DNA from: Zygnema cylindricum
Taxonomy: Eukaryota > Streptophyta > Zygnematophyceae > Zygnematales > Zygnemataceae
Length of the DNA: 12,363 nt
NCBI GenBank assembly: GCA_037447655.1
Contig: JBBHKE010001948.1
Coordinates: 399,639 to 412,001 of the forward strand
Direction of reading: 5' to 3'
Below, piece by piece: positions 7,598 through 12,363 of this stretch (position 1 is its first letter; each line of letters opens with the position of its first letter). The notes beneath the pieces are model-generated. The model searched no databases. It saw only the letters and a list, made by a program, of their open reading frames with translations, and had not been told where the DNA came from. The translations under genes and the position numbers were made by a program.

Positions 7598-8648
7598 TGT
7601 AGAAACTAATGGTTTTATTAGTATTTTCTAGGTCTGAAAAGAAATATAGAAGTCGAGGCAGTCTATCTCTAACTTCTCTCTCCAACTCTCAAACTTGTCG
7701 CAGTCACTGAGAAGTTGGAGAGGAAGCTAGAGCCATGGCTACCTTGGCTATCCTGAGGTTTACGGGAATTTTATATTAGGGTTTATTTAATTATTTAAAA
7801 GGTATGCGCCGGCGGCCGGATTCGATCTCTGTACCTACCGGCCGGCAGACAGATAGTAGCCGGTAGCCTTAGCCGTTAGGTCTAGAATTAATGTTAAGTA
7901 CTATATAGTTTGATAATTAATTATATGCGTATACGTACGATAATTCATTTAACTATAATAGATTACGGGATACATAGATCCAGTAATATATAGAGTACGG
8001 ATTACGGTACGGACTCGAAATCAATACCGCGCATTTGTTTTGTAAGTGAAACAAATATCACGCATGTATTTATTACGGCTACGATTAAATCCGAATTTAA
8101 TCGGACGGCCGAGATTAGCGCCGAGATCGTGGAGGAAGATTTCGGTGGTTTGTGGCCATCGCCACATCGGATGACGCGTGGCGAAATTCCGTTGGATCGT
8201 GGAATCTCCGGAGATTATGGTACCGAATCCGGATATGACATGTGTCGACATTTAGGCCATGTCGTACAATGTCCGTACCTAAAGTACACCGGCAGCTGTA
8301 CTTTTGCGTACGGAACTCAATTCTGATTGGTTCCGTACATCAGTAGATAGAGTCTGTGAGAGAGATAGGACTTAGAAAAATTTAGAAGATAGGACCCTCT
8401 CTCCTAGAGAGCTTCTGTATAAAAGGTCAACTATGACCCTCCATAACTTACTGCTCAGGGGAGCAAATTCAGAGATTCTTTTTGCTACCGACTCAAGAGA
8501 GTCTTGCCTTCACAGGGGTGCAGGTGGTCAGGGTTTTTGTCTGCCAGGGTGGCAGTTATTTTTGCTGGAACACAAAGGGGTCAGGATTATCCTAGAGGCT
8601 TCTTGGAAGCTGTCTACTCTGAGGACTTATGGAGGTCTCAGAGTTTCA
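7598..8648 (+). repeat. 3' LTR of the young copia element
   Basis: A 1051-bp repeat of the 5' LTR, with about 18 substitutions and one inserted T (in the 8301-8305 T run) by hand count. No difference falls in the first 215 bp or the last 120 bp. It contains TATAAAAG at 8418-8425 and the altered W-box palindrome at 8425-8438. The open stretches seen inside the LTRs on both strands are chance. Confidence 0.97.
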
Positions 8649-8653
8649 TCATA
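8649..8653 (+). repeat. Target-site duplication, right copy (TCATA)
   Basis: Exact repeat of 2193-2197, directly after the terminal CA of the 3' LTR. Confidence 0.95.
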
Positions 8654-9455
8654 CACAAGAAGATGGTGAAGAAGTTGAAGTTGCCTCTCATAGTTGTTTC
8701 GGATCAATAATCAGTCCAACTGGCCAATGGCACCTCTATTTGGATCACCCATCGCACACCTCAACTACGAGTTAGTATGCGAAACTTTCATTGGTATGAG
8801 ACGCTCCACGTATTATCTCTCGGAGATCATGAGGCAATCTCGAGGAAGTCGTGGCTCCAAAAGTGGAATCCAAAGATTGATTGGAGGAACAACAGTATGA
8901 GGGTAAAAATAGGCGAAATAGAGTACGAGGTTAACAACGGAGTGGCTGGTTAAGATCTGGAAGAGGGACGCCTACTTTCGGCTTTACAACTTAAGAGGGC
9001 ACTTAAGAAAGGGGAAACAATTAGATTTGTGGTCGTACAACCCGTGGAGGAAGTGAAGAAGGAGATTTTGGAAGAGTGGACAAGAAAAGATGTTGACTTC
9101 CACTCCAAAAAAGGGGACGGCGCAAGAAAAACTTCCTTTGAGGCCTCAAAAGTCGTGACAAAGCTTCTCGAGGAGTTTGCTAATGTTTTCCCACCAACAC
9201 TTTCGAAAGGATTACCTTCAAAACGCGATGTAGACCACTGAATCAAGCTCGTTGGTGGAGTAATGCCCTCGACCAACAAGATGTATAAAATGAGTCATAC
9301 CGAGTTAGATGAACTCAAAAAGCAACTTTCGGAGTTGGTCTAGGCCGGAGCAATTTAACCCAGCAAGTTACCTTATGGAGCCCCGTCCCTTTTGTGTCCA
9401 AGAAAGATGGAGGTTTACGCATGTGTGTGGACTACCGATCGCTAAATAAATTTAT
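8654..9455 (+). pseudogene. Ty3/gypsy protease C-terminus, spacer and RT start, degraded; right part of the split element
   Basis: Continues the gypsy frame broken at 2197. It opens with a protease segment ending in the WLQKWNPKIDWR block typical of gypsy protease C-termini. A variable spacer follows (about 8900-9150), then LLEEFANVFP and the SHTELDELKKQL stretch that leads into gypsy RT, then an RT start with PYGAP, VSKKDGGLRMCVDYRSLN. In-frame stops: TAA 8708, TAA 8951, TGA 9239, TAG 9341 and TAA 9356. A 1-bp loss near 9382-9386 shifts the frame before KKDGG. The remnant is cut at 9455 by the LTR of the - strand copia. Its continuation (rest of RT, RNase H, integrase, 3' LTR) should lie beyond the right end of the window. 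Confidence 0.87.
9451..9455 (+). repeat. Possible target duplication of the - strand copia (TTTAT), one copy only
   Basis: The five bases before the LTR boundary; the gypsy RT codons run up to here (NKF). The expected second copy would lie beyond the window, so this is a prediction, not a demonstrated duplication. Confidence 0.35.
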
Positions 9456-10504
9456 TGCAACTCTGAGACCTCCATAGGTCCTTAGAGTAGGCAGCTCACA
9501 CGAAGCCTCTAGGAAAACCCTGACCCCTTTGTGTTTCAACAAGAATAACTGCCACCTTGGCAGACAAAACTCTGACCACCTTCACCCCTTTGAAGGCAAG
9601 ACTCATTTGAGTTTATTGCAAAATGAATCTCTGAATTTGCTCCTCTGAGCAGTAAGTTATGGAGGGTCAAAGTTGACCTTTTGTACATAAGCTCTCTCGG
9701 AGAAACGGTCCTACTTACCAAATTTTCCTAAGTCGTATCTCTCTCTTAAGCTCTATCTACTGAAGTACGACACCAATCATAATACTGTGTCATACAGAAC
9801 GGTACAGGTGCTGGTGTACTTTCTGAACAGCCATTGTACGACATGACAAACAAGTCGACACATTTCATATTTGGATTCGTTCTTGTAATCCCCGGAGATG
9901 TCGTAATCCAATATGGTTTTGCCACGTGTTAATCGATGTTGCGGTGACTTCAAACTGCCAAAATCCTATTCCATGATCTCGGTATCCTTGGCGGCTGTCC
10001 GATTAAAACCATGTTTCTATCTTAGCCGTCATATATACGTGCGCGATATTTGTTTCGTTATCGAAACAAAATGGGCGGTATCCGTTTTGGAAGCGTACCG
10101 TACTCTGTACTTGAAAAAAAATATATCTATGCACGACGTATATAGTTTCCGTTAAATGAATTAGTTAACATCTTACTATTGAAATATTCTTAAACCTTAT
10201 ATACTTTACCATTGGCTTGAGTCTTGTAGAATAAAGCTAACCGCTACCGGCTTACTCGACGGACAGTAGGTACTAGGATCAAATCTTGGGTCCGTCAAGT
10301 ATTCTTTTAGTAAACCTACAAAAATCAATTGCCTGTCTCTCTTTAGACACCACAAGAAGCCATGGCTCTAGCTCCCTCTTTAACCTTCAGTGACTGTGAC
10401 AAGTGTGGGAGTTGAAGATAGGAGTTAGACGCAGACTGCCTCAACTTCTATTCTGCATTTCATTTTAGACCTAGAAAGTACTAAAAGAACACTTTATTTC
10501 TACA
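9456..10504 (-). repeat. 3' LTR of the second copia element
   Basis: On the - strand it begins TGTAGAAATAAAGTG (10504) and ends CAGAGTTGCA (9456), with length close to the young LTR (1049 bp). Recognisable shared blocks are CTAGAGCCATGGCT, the antisense B-box-like segment (10277-10285), CCGGTAGC, the W-box palindrome (9665-9678), the CCATAACTTACTGCTC block and the last 40 bp. The TATA position reads TGTACAAAAG, so the promoter is probably damaged. The terminal ATGGAGGTCTCAGAGTT, which may hold a gag start in the young element, is conserved. Confidence 0.9.
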
Positions 10505-10518
10505 CTCTCATTATTTTC
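10505..10518 (-). promoter_or_regulatory. Degraded polypurine tract of the second copia
   Basis: On the - strand GAAAATAATGAGAG directly precedes the LTR. It corresponds to GAAAATAAGGGGAG of the young element, with a pyrimidine interrupting the G run. Confidence 0.75.
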
Positions 10519-10524
10519 TAGTCA

Positions 10525-11905
10525 CTATTTAATTTCAGACCAATTCTCCTTGCAAAGAAGTAGCTTAGGGGAAGGCACACGTTTGGTCATCATATTTGCT
10601 ACCATCTCGCTATCTGGTTTGTACTCTAAACTGAATATTTTGTTTTCCATCTTCGCTCTAACAAAGCTAAGTCTAATGTCTATGTGTTTGGCTTTAAAAT
10701 GATGCTTAAGATTGGCTGCAATAGCTTTTGCTGCCTGATTATCACAAAAAAAATTGCGCACACCACTCTTAAGGTGATTAAGCTCACCAAGCAAAGACTT
10801 GACCCACGTCAATTCTTTCACAGCAGAGCAAGAGACTATATACTCAGCCTCCATGGTGGACTAAGCAATAACCTTTTGCTGTTTGCTACTCAAGCAAAAT
10901 ACCCCATGACCCACATATAATACATATCCAAAAGTACATCTCCTCGTCGCAACATCACCATTACTGGCAGTGATGTCAATATCCCCTCCACCCAAATGGA
11001 ACCATAGATCCCTAGTTCCTATCAAATATCTAAGGAGTATTTTAGCTGCCTCCCAATCTCTTTTAGTGGGAGCATTTAGACTTCTACTCAGCACTCCTAT
11101 AGCTGCATCTAAATCTGCCCGGGTACAATTCATAAAATAGATTAGGCTTTCCCATTACTTGCCTGTAAGGAATAGTGTGCATGACTTTCTGCTCTTCAAG
11201 AACTAATTCTTCATCTAAGATTATGACTCCTTCTTCCACACTCCCCTCACTTCCTTTCTTTAACTCCATTGGAGTTGTACAACTATTAGCCATATCCATC
11301 TCAAACTTTTCCAGCATGTTCCCTATTACTTCTTTTTGGATCAGTCTAATAATCTTTGTACTTCAATTCCCAAAATATATCTTGCCTCTCCCATTTCCTT
11401 TATCTCAAATCTCCCATTATGATTGGTTTTCAGTTTATAAATTTTGTTCATTGATTTACTTAAAACAAGCAAATCATCAACATAAATTGCAATAAAAACA
11501 ACACCTTCCTCATCTTCAAAAACATAGATTGAATGATCTGAGCTGATCCAAATATATCCCACACTGGTAAAAAACTCATCAAGCTTCTTATTCCAATATC
11601 CCGGCGCATGTTTCAAACCATAAAGAGATTTAATCAGCCGGCATACCTTAATCTCCTCTCCTTGCTTCCCAAATCCTTTCGGTTGTCGTATGAAGATCTC
11701 CTCTCCTATTCTCCATGCAAAAAGGCTGTCTTGATGTCCATGTGGTGCACCTCAATGTCTGATGCTGTTGCCAAACTGAGAAGTATGTGGGTGGAGGGAA
11801 ATTTGACGACCAGGGCATAGGTTTCCGCGTTGTCTATTCCCTCTTTCTGTGCAAATCCTTTTGCCACTAACCGGGCCTTGTAGCGCTCAATGGTTGAAAT
11901 TCTAT
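10525..11905 (-). pseudogene. copia RT and RNase H fragment, multiply broken
   Basis: Colinear with 6187-7584 of the young element. The RT segment keeps HHMDIKTAFLHG (motif A, about 11715-11750) and YVDD (11473-11484). Lesions: about 1 bp lost near 11705-11712; about 16 bp lost near 11345-11352; 1 bp gained near 11145-11151; an in-frame 12-bp deletion at 10968/10969 that removes the residues T-W-S-D, including the first RNase H catalytic Asp; TAG 10861-10863 where the young copy has Gln; and an earlier final stop. The RNase H Glu (MEAEY) and Asp (FCDNQAA) remain. Where the young copy has a stop at 7024, this copy has Lys, so the two copies did not inherit that lesion together. Confidence 0.92.
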
Positions 11906-12363
11906 GGGCTCCATTGCCACACAGAATTGGCAGGTCCAAAGGAAGCTAATTTAGATAGTGCCGACTTCAACTTGATATAAACCCAAATGATTGACCCCTT
12001 GACAACCAGACCCCCATTAAATCTTCATCCCTGTGAAATAAGACTTTCTGTGAGCTCAGTTCCACCACAGAATGCAAAGTTAGAATTTGAGATTTTGACA
12101 CATTCCCCGACTCTGACTTTCGCTTAGAAATGCAGCCACCCAAGAAGGCAAAAACTCTGACCGAATACACCCCTGTATAGCCTGGACTCCCCTGAGTCCG
12201 CAGCAACAAAAATCACTGAAATTGGTCAATTGAGTTGATAGTTATGGCTGGCCAAAGTTTGCCATTTATACAAGGTGCTCTTTGGGAGAGTCAGCTACCT
12301 ACCCGAAATATTCTAAGTCCTAAACCCCTCTCTAAACCCTCTAGTACTGAGGTACGGACCAAT
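11906..12363 (-). mobile_element. Divergent copia-type LTR fragment and unassigned DNA
   Basis: On the - strand, 12363 down to about 12140 follows the U3/R part of the copia LTRs: ATTGG.CCGTAC..CAGTA, AGGACTTAGAA, a TATA box (TATAAATGG, 12262-12270), a weak version of the palindrome after it, CCATAAC, a GGACTC/GAGTCC hairpin (12184-12199), and GGTCAGAGTTTTTGCC. Similarity is far lower than between the other two LTRs, so this is a different subfamily and not the partner of 9456-10504. From about 12140 to 11906 I cannot assign the sequence; it may be the rest of this LTR and its leader. No clear PBS or gag frame is visible. The LTR continues beyond the window. Confidence 0.6.

Larger units (their letters stand above)
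2198..8648 (+). mobile_element. Complete Ty1/copia LTR retrotransposon, young insertion
   Basis: A 6451-bp element with 1050/1051-bp direct LTRs, TG...CA ends, a 5-bp target duplication, a PBS abutting the 5' LTR, a single gag-pol region in copia order (Gag, protease, integrase, reverse transcriptase, RNase H) and a polypurine tract abutting the 3' LTR. By hand count the two LTRs differ at about 18 positions plus one 1-bp indel (about 1.7%), so the insertion is recent compared with the gypsy host. The coding region has four in-frame stops and one frameshift, so this copy cannot make a full polyprotein, although its cis signals look intact. Assignment to a named copia lineage would need a reverse-transcriptase tree. 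Confidence 0.97.
9456..11905 (-). mobile_element. Second copia element, antisense, 5'-truncated
   Basis: Reading on the - strand: RT, RNase H, degraded polypurine tract and 3' LTR of a copia element related to the young one, but clearly diverged in LTR and pol. Its LTR joins gypsy RT DNA at 9455/9456, so it is an independent insertion in the same gypsy host. Gag, protease and integrase are absent; homology to the young element's RT stops near 11898-11905, at the codons for TIERYKARL. The DNA beyond that point belongs to something else. More mutated than the + strand element and therefore probably older. Confidence 0.88.

Noticed and set aside
9601-9625. An insertion in the - strand LTR (GAGTTTATTGCAAAATGAATC) as a separate small mobile element
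   Set aside because: It aligns with the young LTR leader apart from ordinary small differences; no terminal repeats or duplication.
11896-11912. TATGGGCTCCA resembling the half-tRNA PBS
   Set aside because: It is on the + strand, opposite to the orientation of the neighbouring - strand elements, has mismatches and does not abut an LTR end.

Overview
The window is intergenic DNA from a nuclear genome, almost certainly a land plant, and consists almost entirely of nested LTR retrotransposons. I find no cellular gene, tRNA/rRNA gene, CRISPR array or bacterial-type operon. The plant assignment rests on three things: Ty1/copia and Ty3/gypsy polyproteins of plant type, the number of nested LTR elements, and a primer-binding site (PBS) that matches plant initiator tRNA-Met (from memory) rather than the animal version. 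The lineage within land plants cannot be fixed from the sequence.

Layout. (1) Positions 1 to about 1121 hold AT-rich non-coding DNA. Its right part looks like the 3' end of the LTR of an old Ty3/gypsy element, with a 43-bp tandem duplication, an AATAAA signal, a terminal CA and a decayed tRNA-Met PBS. (2) Positions 1156-2197 hold the gag, zinc knuckle and protease N-terminus of that element, heavily mutated. (3) Positions 2198-8648 hold a complete, young Ty1/copia element (6451 bp) on the + strand, inserted in the protease region of the gypsy element. It has 1050/1051-bp LTRs that are about 98% identical by hand count, TG...CA ends and a perfect 5-bp TCATA target duplication. Its gag-pol has four in-frame stops and one frameshift. 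(4) Positions 8654-9455 resume the same gypsy frame (end of protease, spacer, start of reverse transcriptase). (5) Positions 9456-11905 hold a second, older copia element on the - strand: one LTR plus RNase H and most of RT, inserted in the gypsy RT and truncated at its 5' side. (6) Positions 11906-12363 hold a divergent copia LTR-like sequence, also on the - strand, that is not the partner of the 9456-10504 LTR.

Order of events: the gypsy element was there first, and both copia elements landed in it. The + strand copia is clearly the most recent. The most interesting signals are in it. Its PBS is not complementary to a tRNA 3' end but to the anticodon-arm half of initiator tRNA-Met (half-tRNA priming, as in Drosophila copia). 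Its gag frame appears to begin inside the LTR (ATG 3228) or inside the PBS itself (ATG 3252, which pairs with the CAU anticodon). All the elements here are defective as protein sources; the young copia keeps intact cis signals (LTR promoter, PBS, polypurine tract).
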